DNA of 64,000 bases from Pelagadaptatus aseana (GTDB lineage Bacteria > Pseudomonadota > Gammaproteobacteria > Pseudomonadales > Cellvibrionaceae). The stretch's first letter is position 1; each line of letters opens with the position of its first letter. A program made the position numbers and the translations under genes. The DNA lies in the NCBI GenBank assembly GCA_040365065.1, contig BAABNI010000003.1, positions 186,001 through 250,000 of the forward strand, read 5' to 3'. Shown piece after piece: positions 34,969-43,636 of this stretch. The notes under the pieces were generated by a model that had not been told where the DNA came from, made no database searches, and saw nothing but the letters and a program-made list of their open reading frames with translations.

Positions 34969-35358
34969 ATGAGCGAACTGCGTAGCGAGCTTAAATACCT
35001 GTCCAGTCACGAGTGGGCGCGCGTTGAAGAAGACGGTACCGTCACCGTGGGCATCACCGATCACGCACAGGATAGCCTGGGCGACGTGGTTTACGTTGAG
35101 ACTCCGGAAGTGGGCAGCAGCGTCAGTGCCGGCGAAGAAGCCGGTGTGGTTGAGTCTGTAAAAGCCGCTTCTGACATCTACTCACCGGTCAGCGGTGAAG
35201 TGGTTGCCATCAACGAAGCCCTCGAAGACGCGCCTGAAACCGTTAACGAATCACCCTATGACGATGGCTGGTTCTTTAAAGTGAAGCCCAGCGACCTGTC
35301 CGAACTGGATAACGCTCTGGACGCCGATGGCTACAAAGCGGCTTGCGAAGACGAGTAA
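34969..35358 (+). CDS. gcvH: Glycine cleavage system H protein
   Basis: The 129-residue product has the lipoyl domain with the modified lysine in GVVESVKAASDIYSPVSGEV near residue 64, and GITDHAQDSLGD near 28. It shuttles the aminomethyl group between the P, T and L proteins. A strong terminator follows 16 bp after its stop, so the transcript ends here. Confidence 0.97.
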   Translation: MSELRSELKYLSSHEWARVEEDGTVTVGITDHAQDSLGDVVYVETPEVGSSVSAGEEAGVVESVKAASDIYSPVSGEVVAINEALEDAPETVNESPYDDGWFFKVKPSDLSELDNALDADGYKAACEDE

Positions 35359-35373
35359 AACCGTCTTGCGTTT

Positions 35374-35412
35374 AAGCAAAAAAAAGAGCCCCATGGGCTC
35401 TTTTTTTTGCTT
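35374..35412. terminator. Strong bidirectional terminator after gcvH
   Basis: An 18-bp perfect stem (starting AAGCAAAAAAAAGAGCCC) closes over a three-base CAT loop, with eight T residues in the descending arm. It separates gcvH from the convergent FliL-like gene. Confidence 0.93.
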
Positions 35413-35433
35413 GGCTGTTTATCGGATTCAGCT

Positions 35434-35886
35434 TTAACGCTGAATCACCAGCTGATTGAAATACAGATCTTCCACATCGCTGGCACCGTCTTCAGCAATC
35501 AGAATATTGTGGATCTCCTGCAACGCCTCCTGGCGCAGCAGCTCCTTGCCTTCCTGATTATCCAGATTCTCTTCCATCTGCCGGCTGAACAATAAAATCA
35601 GATTGTTGCGGATGTAGGGCATGTGATGGCGAATGCTGTTGGCGGCACCGGTGCCACGCACCCGCACGGACAATTCGGCCTTCATATATTTCAGCCGCCC
35701 CGCACCGCCATAGTTGACCACAAACGCCGGCTTGATGGGGATGTAAATCGCCCGCTGCACCACGGGGGCCTCGCCATCCTGAGCCCGGACACTACCCACA
35801 GAAAGGGCAAACAGGCACAGCATCACACTGAGCAATGGTTTCAATATTCCGGTGACTTTGTTTCGAGGCACGTGTATCAGAGGCAC
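35434..35886 (-). CDS. FliL-like periplasmic protein
   Basis: The C-terminal 110 residues match the FliL domain: IYIPIKPAFVVNY, KYMKAELSVRV, HMPYIRNNLILLFS, EGKELLRQEALQEI and VEDLYFNQLVIQR. I place the start at GTG 35886 (GGGAG 11 bases upstream) giving 150 residues with a signal segment ending SVRAQ; the frame opens at 36054 but overlaps the dsbB start. FliL supports flagellar stators, but no flagellar genes are near, so this may be a FliL-domain protein with another envelope role. The start is uncertain. Confidence 0.72.
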   Translation of the reverse strand: MPLIHVPRNKVTGILKPLLSVMLCLFALSVGSVRAQDGEAPVVQRAIYIPIKPAFVVNYGGAGRLKYMKAELSVRVRGTGAANSIRHHMPYIRNNLILLFSRQMEENLDNQEGKELLRQEALQEIHNILIAEDGASDVEDLYFNQLVIQR

Positions 35887-35998
35887 TTTTCGGGTTTCTC
35901 CCTGTCGACTGTATCTGGGGCAGTCATCATCACATATACCGCCCTTGAGATAAATTACGAATTGCCATAGTGTAGCGCGACTTCCACGGGGACTCACC

Positions 35999-36493
35999 AT
36001 GCTGCTGAACACGCGACAAACCAACTTACTGATATCCATCGGCTGTCTGGGCATGATCTTGATTGCCGTCTTTTATATGCAGGCCAAATTGGGACTGCAC
36101 CCCTGCCCGCTGTGCATCACCCAGCGCATCTTTGTGGCCAGCACGGGTCTGATCGCCTTTATCGCTTTCCTGCACAACCCCGGCAAACAGGGCGTGCGCC
36201 TCTACGCCCTGCTGGGCATCATCTCTGCCGCCATCGGTGGGGCCGTCTCCCTGCGTCATGTGTGGCTGCAGAATCTGCCGGATGATCTGGTCCCCGCCTG
36301 CGGCCCGGGGCTGGACTACATGTTTGAAAACTTTCCACTGCAGGAAGCCATCCAGCTGTTGCTGCAGGGCGATGGCAACTGCGCCGATGTGGTCTGGACC
36401 TTCCTCGGGTTGAGCATTCCGGCGTGGACCGCAGTGGCGTTTGCCGGCCTGATCGGTTTCAACCTGTGGCAACTTCTGCGCAGCGCGGATTAA
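35999..36493 (+). CDS. dsbB: Disulfide bond formation protein B
   Basis: The 164-residue product has four membrane segments and the two redox Cys pairs of DsbB: CPLC near residues 36-39, and the Cys in VPACGPG near 101 plus GNC near 127. It reoxidises DsbA by passing electrons to quinone. In Pseudomonas a dsbB homologue also lies beside algQ. The lrgA-like gene starts 21 bp after its stop. Confidence 0.93.
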   Translation: MLLNTRQTNLLISIGCLGMILIAVFYMQAKLGLHPCPLCITQRIFVASTGLIAFIAFLHNPGKQGVRLYALLGIISAAIGGAVSLRHVWLQNLPDDLVPACGPGLDYMFENFPLQEAIQLLLQGDGNCADVVWTFLGLSIPAWTAVAFAGLIGFNLWQLLRSAD

Positions 36494-36514
36494 AGCGCCG
36501 GTCCGACTGCTGCC

Positions 36515-36868
36515 ATGCTCAAAGCCTTTATTGTCCTGCTGCTGTTTCAACTGATCGGCGAAACCCTGGTCGACCTCACCGGCCTGCCCATTCCCGGCCC
36601 GGTGATCGGTATGTTGTTGCTGTGGATCGGCCTGCACGTGAAAAACGGCGCCTCCAGTGAGCTCACCTCATTGAGCGACAACCTGATTCGCCATCTGAGT
36701 CTGTTGTTTTTACCTGCGGGCGTAGGCCTGTTTTTTCTGCCCGCCGAGATTCAGCGCTACTGGCCTGCGGTGCTGGGCGCCATGGTGGCCGGCACCTTTG
36801 TCAGCATGCTATTCAGTGGCTGGCTGGTAAAAAGCCTCAGTCGCGGCAACGGAGGCGGTCATGGCTGA
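36515..36868 (+). CDS. CidA/LrgA-family membrane protein
   Basis: The 117-residue product has four membrane segments, PIPGPVIGMLLLWIGL near residue 27 and a LSLLFLPAGVGLFF motif near 67, the signature of LrgA/CidA. These are holin-like proteins linked to murein hydrolase export and, in some bacteria, to metabolite transport. It overlaps the LrgB-type gene by 8 bp, so the pair is translationally coupled. Confidence 0.9.
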   Translation: MLKAFIVLLLFQLIGETLVDLTGLPIPGPVIGMLLLWIGLHVKNGASSELTSLSDNLIRHLSLLFLPAGVGLFFLPAEIQRYWPAVLGAMVAGTFVSMLFSGWLVKSLSRGNGGGHG

Positions 36869-37586
36869 AGTGCTCGATGAGCTGATGCGTCTGTGGCACA
36901 ACCTGCACCATAAACCGCTGTTCGGGTTATTGCTGACGCTGTGCATCTACCAGCTGGCTCTGATGCTCTATGAATACTGCAATCGCCGGGTGATTTTGCA
37001 TCCGGTGGCAACCGGCTCGATTGCCATTGCCCTGCTGCTGAACGCACTGGATATCCGCTACCGCGATTATCTGCAGAGTAACCAGCTGCTCTACTTCCTG
37101 CTCGGGCCCGCCACCGTCGCGCTGGCGGTGCCACTGCATCAGCAGTTTCACCACATCCGCAAACTGTTGTTGCCGGTTCTGGTTACCGTGGTGATCGGCG
37201 GCGTGTTTGCCCCGGCGGTTGCGGTGGGCATTGCCTACCTTCTGGGGGGCTCCGATGCCATCCTGCTGGCGCTGACCCCGAAGTCGGTCACCACCCCCAT
37301 TGCGCTTGGCGTGGCCGACATCATTGGCGCCCTGCCCGGGCTCACCACCGGAGTGGTGGTGTTTACCGGCGTAGTTGGCGCCCTGCTGAGCCCCGCCGTG
37401 TTCTATTTGTTGAACCTGCACGATCCCCGCCTGCAGGGCGTGGTGCTGGGTTTGAACGCCCACGGCGTGGGTACTGCGCGGGGCTTTGAAATCAACCCCA
37501 CCGTCGGCGCCTTCGCCAGCCTGACCATGGGCTTGACCGGGGCCTTCACCGCCCTGACTCTGCCTTACGCTCTCAAGCTTTTTTGA
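36861..37586 (+). CDS. LrgB-family membrane protein
   Basis: The 241-residue product has about six membrane segments and the family core: FLLGPATVALAVPLHQQF near residue 77, LLALTPKSVTTPIALGVAD near 134 and GLNAHGVGTARGFEIN near 197. It partners the LrgA-type protein encoded just upstream. The pair resembles the YohJ-YohK or plastid PLGG1 type systems that may move small carboxylates, so transport is as likely as autolysis control. Confidence 0.92.
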   Translation: MAEVLDELMRLWHNLHHKPLFGLLLTLCIYQLALMLYEYCNRRVILHPVATGSIAIALLLNALDIRYRDYLQSNQLLYFLLGPATVALAVPLHQQFHHIRKLLLPVLVTVVIGGVFAPAVAVGIAYLLGGSDAILLALTPKSVTTPIALGVADIIGALPGLTTGVVVFTGVVGALLSPAVFYLLNLHDPRLQGVVLGLNAHGVGTARGFEINPTVGAFASLTMGLTGAFTALTLPYALKLF

Positions 37587-37729
37587 TCCGGCATTTTTAA
37601 GGATTGTTGGGGGTTGCCGAGAGCGACGCTATCCCCTATCGTGGGCACAGGTGCTGGCAGGCAGGTCTCACGTCACCACACCTCACAATAATAATTTCCA
37701 GATCAAGTTCAGTAGTAAGGAACGAATTC

Positions 37730-38185
37730 ATGTTGGAGAACTGTGCATCCGCCAAAGAACGCTGGGGTGGAGTTAACGATATCATTGACCGCTGGCTGCA
37801 AGAGCGCCAGGACATGCTGGTGCAATACTGTCAGCTGTCGGAAAGTTCTGCGGACGCCAACACCGGCGAGCGGGTCCAAAAACTGTGTCAGATCATGGTG
37901 GACTATGTTTCTGCCGGGCACTTTGAAGTCTATGACCAGTTGGTAAAAGAGGGTCGGGATTTTGAGGATCAGGAAGCCCTGAAAGAAGCCAGCGAGCTGT
38001 TTGGCCGCATCGATGTCACCACCGAATTTGCGCTGGACTTTAACGACAAGTATCTCGAAACCGACGATTTGGAGACCATCGCCACCGATCTCTCCAAACT
38101 GGGAGAAATTCTGGCTTCGCGCTTCGACGCCGAAGATCGCATGATCGAGGTGCTGCACACCGCACACAAGGATCTGGTGGTCTGA
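37730..38185 (+). CDS. rsd: Regulator of sigma-D / AlgQ
   Basis: The 151-residue product (ATG 37730, AAGGA 8 bases upstream) starts MLENCASAKERWGGVNDIIDRWLQERQ and is helical throughout, as in Rsd/AlgQ. Key features are the ERW and DxWLxERQ motif near the start and LVKEGRDF near 80. Rsd binds the vegetative sigma factor; AlgQ in Pseudomonas also affects alginate genes. It lies in the algQ-FKBP-algP-like neighbourhood, supporting orthology. Confidence 0.92.
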   Translation: MLENCASAKERWGGVNDIIDRWLQERQDMLVQYCQLSESSADANTGERVQKLCQIMVDYVSAGHFEVYDQLVKEGRDFEDQEALKEASELFGRIDVTTEFALDFNDKYLETDDLETIATDLSKLGEILASRFDAEDRMIEVLHTAHKDLVV

Positions 38186-38332
38186 TCCACCCGATACCGA
38201 CCAGAGCGGCATGGATTCCGCTCTGATTATGTCCTCCCCCCTAAAAATAGCCGCTCGCCGCCGATAACTCTGTTAGAGTTTGTCAAAACTGTTCCGTTTT
38301 CCGTTGCCCAGTGAAAAAAGGATTGCGTGCGC

Positions 38333-39334
38333 ATGAACCCAATGGATCAAATTTGTCGCGGCCTGGTCGCGGGCCTGTCCGCGTTGTTACTCAGTGCCTG
38401 TAGTGACAACCTGAGCCCCACATCCAGCTTTGAGGTCGCCGTCAAAGGCGCTCAGGCCGCCGCCATCTCCAATGACGGCCTACACACCGTGATCGGCTCA
38501 GTCCATCACGGTGGCAGCTTGTGGCGCAACCGCGATGGCGAGCGCCTCTACAACTGGAATCATAAGACTGACGACTACACCACCGTGGTCGCCGCCGCAT
38601 TCTCACCCGACAGCCGCTGGGCCATTACCGCCAACCCTCACACCATGGTGCTGTGGGATATGCGAGATGGCAGCGCTCAGCGCTACTGGACTGCGCCGGG
38701 CACCATCCTTGATATCGCCCTGAGCAACGATGGCCGTTTCGCCCTGCTGGGCCTCGATGACCAGTCGGCGGTACTGTTCGATGTTCAACGCGGTGGTATT
38801 CGTCGCACCTTCCATCACAAAAACCGGGTGCGTGCGGTGGACCTGAGTGAAGATGGCCGCATCGCCATCACCGGCTCTGAAGACACTACCGCCACTGTTT
38901 GGGACGTGCAGTCCGGCAAGGCGCTGCAACGCATCCAGCACGATGATGATGTGCAAATGGTGGCCATCAGCCCCGATGGCATCCTCGCCATGAGCGCCAG
39001 TCAGTACGACAAAGCCCTGTTGTGGGACACCCGGACCGGTAAGGCTCTGGGCAGGATTCCTCTGGCGGCCGAGCAGCTTAAGCGCGGCATTCGCTTCACC
39101 TCAGCCAAATTCAGCAGTGACGGCAGACAACTGCTCACCGGCCGCCCGGATCAACTGGTGCAACTGTGGGACACGCGTGCGATCAAAGAGCTGGCACGCT
39201 GGGAATTACCCAAGCGCGACGCCTGGAAGCCCACCGGCGCGGCCGTGGTCAGTGTCGGATTTCAGGAGAACAGGGGGCGCTATCTGGCGGTAGCGTCTAA
39301 CGGATTTGTGCACCGGTTGACGGCACCACAATAA
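38333..39334 (+). CDS. WD40-repeat lipoprotein
   Basis: The product (333 residues from ATG 38333; a GTG at 38327 is an alternative) has a lipoprotein signal ending LLSAC near residue 24. At least six WD40-like units follow, with S-x-DGR, D-xx-T-x-xVWD and ALLWDTRTGKAL patterns (for example TGSEDTTATVWDVQSGKAL near 190). It is probably a periplasmic, membrane-anchored beta-propeller for protein contacts. It sits between rsd and the FKBP gene, an insertion compared with the Pseudomonas order as I remember it. Partner unknown. Confidence 0.88.
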   Translation: MNPMDQICRGLVAGLSALLLSACSDNLSPTSSFEVAVKGAQAAAISNDGLHTVIGSVHHGGSLWRNRDGERLYNWNHKTDDYTTVVAAAFSPDSRWAITANPHTMVLWDMRDGSAQRYWTAPGTILDIALSNDGRFALLGLDDQSAVLFDVQRGGIRRTFHHKNRVRAVDLSEDGRIAITGSEDTTATVWDVQSGKALQRIQHDDDVQMVAISPDGILAMSASQYDKALLWDTRTGKALGRIPLAAEQLKRGIRFTSAKFSSDGRQLLTGRPDQLVQLWDTRAIKELARWELPKRDAWKPTGAAVVSVGFQENRGRYLAVASNGFVHRLTAPQ

Positions 39335-39394
39335 CGAAGAGTGATTTGAGGAGCCGACTGCCGGCCCCTCATCAAACGTGGTCTGGTTGACGGT

Positions 39395-40096
39395 TTACTG
39401 AGCGTTGGCGCTCAACAGCTCAACTTCAAAAATCAGCGTGGCGTTAGGGCCAATCATGCCGCCGGCACCACCGGCGCCATAAGCCAGCTCACTGGGGATA
39501 TAGAGTTCCCATTTGGAGCCTTCCGACATCAGCTGCAGCGCTTCGGTCCAGCCAGGAATAACCTGCGTCACACCAAATGAAGCCGGCTCGCCACGACTGT
39601 GGGAACTGTCAAACTCGGTGCCATCGAGCAGAGTACCGCGGTAGTGAACCGATACGGTGTTGGTGGCTTTTGGCTTGGCACCGGTGCCCTCGGTAATCAC
39701 CTTGTACTGCAAACCACTGGCGGTAGTAATCACACCGTCTTTTTTGGCATTGGCAGCCAGAAAAGCTTCGCCTTCTTTCTTGTTGGCCTCGGATACAACC
39801 TTCATCGCCTCGTTGTGCTTGGCCTGCTGCAAATCCTGCAATGCGCGCATAGCGGTTTGCATCTCTTCCTGGGTCAGGCGAGGAGCCTTACCATCGGTGG
39901 CATCACGCAGCGCTTCCGCCATGATGTCCACATCAACTTCGACCTGATCCTGTTTGAATTTCTGACCAATGTTGTAGCCAAAAATGTAGCTGACACGATC
40001 AGTAACCGTTTTCAATTCGGTCTCGGCAGAAGCCAGGCTGGCAGAAACCATCAAAGTGGTAGCGGCCACGGCAGTGGCGATGGGCTTAAGGGTCAT
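39395..40096 (-). CDS. FKBP-type peptidyl-prolyl isomerase, secreted (Mip/FkpA-like)
   Basis: The 233-residue product (ATG 40096) has a signal peptide ending ASLASA near residue 24, an N-terminal dimerisation domain with VSYIFGYNIGQKF near 35, and a C-terminal FKBP domain: VSVHYRGTLLDGTEFDSSHSRG near 145, VIPGWTEALQLM near 178, and IPSELAYG near 200. It would help fold periplasmic proteins. An FKBP gene also sits between algQ and algP in Pseudomonas. Confidence 0.95.
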   Translation of the reverse strand: MTLKPIATAVAATTLMVSASLASAETELKTVTDRVSYIFGYNIGQKFKQDQVEVDVDIMAEALRDATDGKAPRLTQEEMQTAMRALQDLQQAKHNEAMKVVSEANKKEGEAFLAANAKKDGVITTASGLQYKVITEGTGAKPKATNTVSVHYRGTLLDGTEFDSSHSRGEPASFGVTQVIPGWTEALQLMSEGSKWELYIPSELAYGAGGAGGMIGPNATLIFEVELLSANAQ

Positions 40097-40150
40097 AAAA
40101 TCATTCCAATAGTTATTGTGTGTAAGGTACACGCGAAAAAATCGATCGCA

Positions 40151-40672
40151 TTAACGATCTTCCGGCTCGCGACCGCCGATCATGGCATCCATATCCTGGG
40201 TGCGCTGATTCAGGGTTTCCTGAACCTGTTTTGCATCATCCATCAACTTCTGAACCTTTGAAGGAGAAATGGTGAGCGGCAATGGTACCCCAGAAGATTG
40301 TTCGCTGACATCTTGTGCTTCCGGTTGTGGTGCCGGTTGGCTGCGCAACCCCTGAATCATATTCCGGTCGGGATCGATGTAGGTGATCTCGGCTTCGAGA
40401 TCCGCTGGAGGTGTGTCGGACAGCTGCCAGTAACCCTCCTTATCCTGCCAACGATAGACTTTGGTTTGGCCAAAAGGTTCCGGACCCGCATCCTCTTGCA
40501 AGAAACCAGCAAACCAGTTTTTTACATGGCCGACAAACCGCTCCACCGCAGTGGTATCGGGAACAAAATGTTCGGGATCCAACCAGGGCTGCCCGTCGGG
40601 GCGCTTCATCACAAACAAACCGGAAACTGCCAACACGACCATCAAGAGCAATAATTTAATAAAGAGTTTCAT
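40151..40672 (-). CDS. DUF4124 membrane-anchored protein
   Basis: The 173-residue product has an N-terminal hydrophobic segment (about 3-22) and a DUF4124 unit VYRWQDKEGYWQLSDTPP near residues 72-90. A Pro/Gln-rich linker and a predicted helix (VQKLMDDAKQVQETLNQRTQ) follow. It lies 54 bp upstream of the FKBP gene on the same strand. Function unknown; the second DUF4124-type protein in the window is at 7719-8324. Confidence 0.8.
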   Translation of the reverse strand: MKLFIKLLLLMVVLAVSGLFVMKRPDGQPWLDPEHFVPDTTAVERFVGHVKNWFAGFLQEDAGPEPFGQTKVYRWQDKEGYWQLSDTPPADLEAEITYIDPDRNMIQGLRSQPAPQPEAQDVSEQSSGVPLPLTISPSKVQKLMDDAKQVQETLNQRTQDMDAMIGGREPEDR

Positions 40673-40966
40673 GGGCGGCTTCTCTCTGCAATGTTCAATC
40701 GCCGAAATTTATTCGGTTTAATATTTGGGCAACCGGCTAGTGTTTTGATGGTCGCACACTTTATTCCTAAAGTAATTGGCAATTGCTGTGTTATGGCTGT
40801 TTTAGTCGATAAACGCCGCCATATTTTGAAAATTTCGCCATTACTTTCTATAACGGAATACACACAATCCTAAAAGCGCGTTATTATTCGCGCAGTTCTG
40901 ATACTGCACTTTTTGTTTTATTTTTTGACAACAACATTTACGGCTTAACCCACAAGGAGCTTTACC
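40673..40966. other. AT-rich divergent intergenic region before the AlgP-like gene
   Basis: This 294-bp gap separates the divergent DUF4124 and AlgP-like genes. It is clearly richer in A+T than its surroundings and holds the strong AAGGAG site for ATG 40967. I could not settle on a single -35/-10 pair, and I see no gene. Confidence 0.5.
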
Positions 40967-41893
40967 ATGGCACCGCGCAAAAAAGTCATCGACCCGGTAC
41001 TGGATCTCGAAAAACAAATTGCCAAACTGACAACCCAACTCGACAAGGCACGAGCAAAAAAAGTTGCTGATGCTGACAAGGCTGTCGCCAAAGCGCAAAA
41101 ATCTCTGGCGGGCATCCAGAAAAAACTCGCTGTGGCAAAAACCCGTCGCGTCGCCGCCATGGCCAAATACCGCGCCAAGAAAACGGCCGCCTCTACCGCC
41201 GCAGTAGAAAAAGCCAAGGCCGCCGTTACCGCCCAGACCGAAGCACTGGCGGATGCCAAATCTGAACTGGCCTCTAGCAAGGCCGGCGCCATTGCTGCCA
41301 AGTTCAGCGCCAAAGCCGCTGCTGCCATCTCCAAAGTAACCGCCAAGGCCGTAGCCGAGCAGGAAAAGATTGCCGCCAAGCGCGCCAAACTGGAAGAGCG
41401 CAAAGAAGCGGCCGCTGAGAAAAAAGCCGCAGCCAAAGCTGCCAAGGCTGAGAAGAAAGCCACTAAGGCCGCCGCCAAAAAAGCGGCAGCCAAACCAGCC
41501 ACCAAGAAAACTGCGGTAAAGAAAACACCTGCCAAGAAAGCCAAACCGGCGGCCAAAAAAACTACCGCTAAAAAAGCACCGGCAAAGAAAGCCACTGCCA
41601 AAAAGGCACCCGCCAAAAAAGCAGTGACCAAGAAAACTACCGCTAAAAAACCCGCCGCCAAAAAAGCCGTCGTTAAAAAGGCTCCGGTCAACAAAGCACC
41701 CGCCAAAAAACCTGCGGCAACGAAAAAGCCGGCGGCCAAACCTGCAGCGCCGAAAGCAGAAGCGAAACCGGCTGCACCGGCTCCAGCTCCAGCCCCGGTC
41801 ACTCCAGCTCCCGCTGTGACCAAGCCCGAAGCGGCTACCGCTCCCGTAGCCAACCCAAGTCTGTTTGAGAAAAAGGACGACGCTCAGAACTGA
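40967..41893 (+). CDS. AlgP-like, histone H1-like Lys/Ala-rich protein
   Basis: The 308-residue product (AAGGAG 7-8 bases upstream) has a basic helical N-terminal half (about 1-140; LEKQIAKLTTQLDKARAKK) and a long low-complexity tail (about 140-270) of KKxxAKK, AAKPA and PAKK units. It ends Ala/Pro-rich with the acidic tail EKKDDAQN. AlgP (AlgR3) in Pseudomonas has such a KPAA tail and sits near algQ, as here. DNA binding is likely from composition; a regulatory role is inference. The repetitive tail invites length variation. Confidence 0.8.
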   Translation: MAPRKKVIDPVLDLEKQIAKLTTQLDKARAKKVADADKAVAKAQKSLAGIQKKLAVAKTRRVAAMAKYRAKKTAASTAAVEKAKAAVTAQTEALADAKSELASSKAGAIAAKFSAKAAAAISKVTAKAVAEQEKIAAKRAKLEERKEAAAEKKAAAKAAKAEKKATKAAAKKAAAKPATKKTAVKKTPAKKAKPAAKKTTAKKAPAKKATAKKAPAKKAVTKKTTAKKPAAKKAVVKKAPVNKAPAKKPAATKKPAAKPAAPKAEAKPAAPAPAPAPVTPAPAVTKPEAATAPVANPSLFEKKDDAQN

Positions 41894-41906
41894 GTCCCCG
41901 TCACAG

Positions 41907-41939
41907 AAAAAAGGCCAACCGCAAGGTTGGCCTTTTTTT
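41907..41939. terminator. Bidirectional terminator between AlgP-like and TIGR02444 genes
   Basis: AAAAAAGGCCAACC pairs with GGTTGGCCTTTTTT around a GCAA tetraloop. It lies between convergent genes. Confidence 0.93.
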
Positions 41940-41945
41940 CGCCCG

Positions 41946-42389
41946 TCAATCGGGCAATAATTTTTGAGCCCAGCCTTCTGGGTCGCTGGTAGTCATTAGG
42001 CTCAATCGCAAGTAACCGTCAGCCGCAGCCTTAAATGCTCTCTCCGGCAATTCACGCTGCTCCGTGAGACATTGCAGCTCTAGCAGCTCCCGCTGCTCCA
42101 GAGACAACTCTCGACTTTTTATCTTGTTTCTAAGCCAGCGTAACCCGACCACCTTTGGCATCCGCCGCCGCAATGTTCGCACCCGCTTCACCCGCCGATG
42201 GTGATCCTGTATCTCAGCGACCGCGTGACGCCAAAAGTCTTCATCAACACCCCGCTCGCAGTGATCCAGCCACATACTCCACAACAGCACATTCACATTG
42301 ATGCCCTCGCCGTCCTGCAATGTCAGGCAGTGTGATTCGACCCCCGGGCGAGCATAGGTGGCCAGAGCAAACTCCCACAAATCAGGCAC
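41946..42389 (-). CDS. TIGR02444-family (DUF2390) protein
   Basis: From GTG 42389 the product is 147 residues; AGGAG, which overlaps the preceding stop codon, lies 8 bases upstream. The start MPDLWEFALATYARPGVESHCLTLQD is the family signature, followed by LLWSMWLD and a basic helix (RRVKRVRTLRRRMPK). Function is unknown. In Pseudomonas this family is found between algP and an ABC-F gene, and both are present here too. A GTG at 42398 is an alternative start. Confidence 0.85.
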   Translation of the reverse strand: MPDLWEFALATYARPGVESHCLTLQDGEGINVNVLLWSMWLDHCERGVDEDFWRHAVAEIQDHHRRVKRVRTLRRRMPKVVGLRWLRNKIKSRELSLEQRELLELQCLTEQRELPERAFKAAADGYLRLSLMTTSDPEGWAQKLLPD

Positions 42390-42400
42390 AGGCGTCACTC

Positions 42401-43636
42401 CTAGAAGCGATAAGCGGCTTGAAACGAAAAGACCGACCAGTCTTTTTCATCGTTGACCTGACTGTTGGGGGCAAACTGTGCCGGCGAGCGGCCACTGCCC
42501 TCCACATCCGAGTACTCTATGCGCAACAACCAATTGCTGTCTGGCTCCCAGCTGGCGCCCAGGGTCCAGAACTTGGCGTAAAACATATCCGGTCGCTGTG
42601 CCAACTGCGGTTGCGATACCGCTGCCGCCAACAGTTGCGTCCGTGCCGCAGCATCTTCACCATCGGAATCAGAGTGATCGGCAAAAAAAGCATCGTAGCG
42701 GAACAACAAAGTCACACTTGGCGAAACAAAGTGACGTGCCTGAAGAAAGTAAGCGCGAGGTTCCCAGCGCTGCTCATCAGGCATCAGTCCCGCTGGCAGC
42801 AGACGATTAGCCAGGCCTTCTGTTTCAACAACCTGTTCCATGTATTCGGCCGTTAATTCCCAATGTTCAAAGTTGTACTGGGCAAACAATCGCAGGTCAT
42901 CGATGCTCAGAAAACCACTGTCGACAATGGAATCCGCATCGGCATCAAACTGGAAAGGGGCGTCTACGTAGCTGGCGCCAACCAGCCACGATCCGGTGTC
43001 GTACTTGATGTGCAAGGCCGAAGTGTAGCCATGGTCATCGAAATCACCCACGGCGGATTCGCCTAACGAGTTGTTCAGTACCTCATCACCGTTGGTTACC
43101 GGGAAGCCACCCCACAGGGCAATGGATAATTCACCCTGTGCAAGCCGAACGCTATTGAGTAACTCAACCCCATCGTAGGAAACCAGAAAATTGCGGAACA
43201 ATTCAGAGTAACTGGACTGAGGCGAAAAAATACCGGGGCGGGTAAAGGGAGCAGACAGTGAATCACCGTAGATCCCCAACTGACTTTTGATGCGCCCGAA
43301 CTTGGCACTGGTATTGAGTTGATCGCTGGCTTGGATAAAACGATCAACAAACCCGTAATCGAGACGCACGCCTTCTTCCTGATGATCTCCGGAGTGACGA
43401 TAAATCACCTGACCATTAAATCGGGTGGCGCTGTTAACGTTGTAACTGGCACTGAAACCAGCCGCCGCCGAGGCCCAGCTTGGATCCTGGTCATCTACAA
43501 AGAAGTTATTGTCTTTGGCGTAGACATACCCCTGACTGATAAAACCATTCCAGTGCCAACGGGAGGGTTCATCGGCCATGACCGAAGCTCCGGGGAAGCA
43601 CATCAGGGCAGCGACCAATTTATTTATTTTCAACAA
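42401..43636 (-). CDS. Outer-membrane porin-like beta-barrel protein
   Basis: The 411-residue product begins at TTG 43636 (GGGAG 6 bases upstream) and overlaps the PstS-like gene by 17 bp. It has a signal peptide ending near SVMADE and ends with FSFQAAYRF, the aromatic last residue of outer-membrane barrels. Alternating hydrophobic strands run throughout, such as LVGASYVDAPFQF and SNWLLRIEYSDV. I do not recognise a named family. It is probably coexpressed with the binding protein and the TIGR02444 gene and is divergent from a phosphorelay locus. Confidence 0.75.
   Translation of the reverse strand: MLKINKLVAALMCFPGASVMADEPSRWHWNGFISQGYVYAKDNNFFVDDQDPSWASAAAGFSASYNVNSATRFNGQVIYRHSGDHQEEGVRLDYGFVDRFIQASDQLNTSAKFGRIKSQLGIYGDSLSAPFTRPGIFSPQSSYSELFRNFLVSYDGVELLNSVRLAQGELSIALWGGFPVTNGDEVLNNSLGESAVGDFDDHGYTSALHIKYDTGSWLVGASYVDAPFQFDADADSIVDSGFLSIDDLRLFAQYNFEHWELTAEYMEQVVETEGLANRLLPAGLMPDEQRWEPRAYFLQARHFVSPSVTLLFRYDAFFADHSDSDGEDAAARTQLLAAAVSQPQLAQRPDMFYAKFWTLGASWEPDSNWLLRIEYSDVEGSGRSPAQFAPNSQVNDEKDWSVFSFQAAYRF

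Noticed and set aside
35434..35886. Flagellar gene cluster
   Set aside because: Only one FliL-domain protein is present and no other flagellar gene is in the window.
40945..41853. 302-codon Ala/Phe-rich minus-strand frame
   Set aside because: A reading of the Lys/Ala codon repeats of the AlgP-like gene on the other strand.
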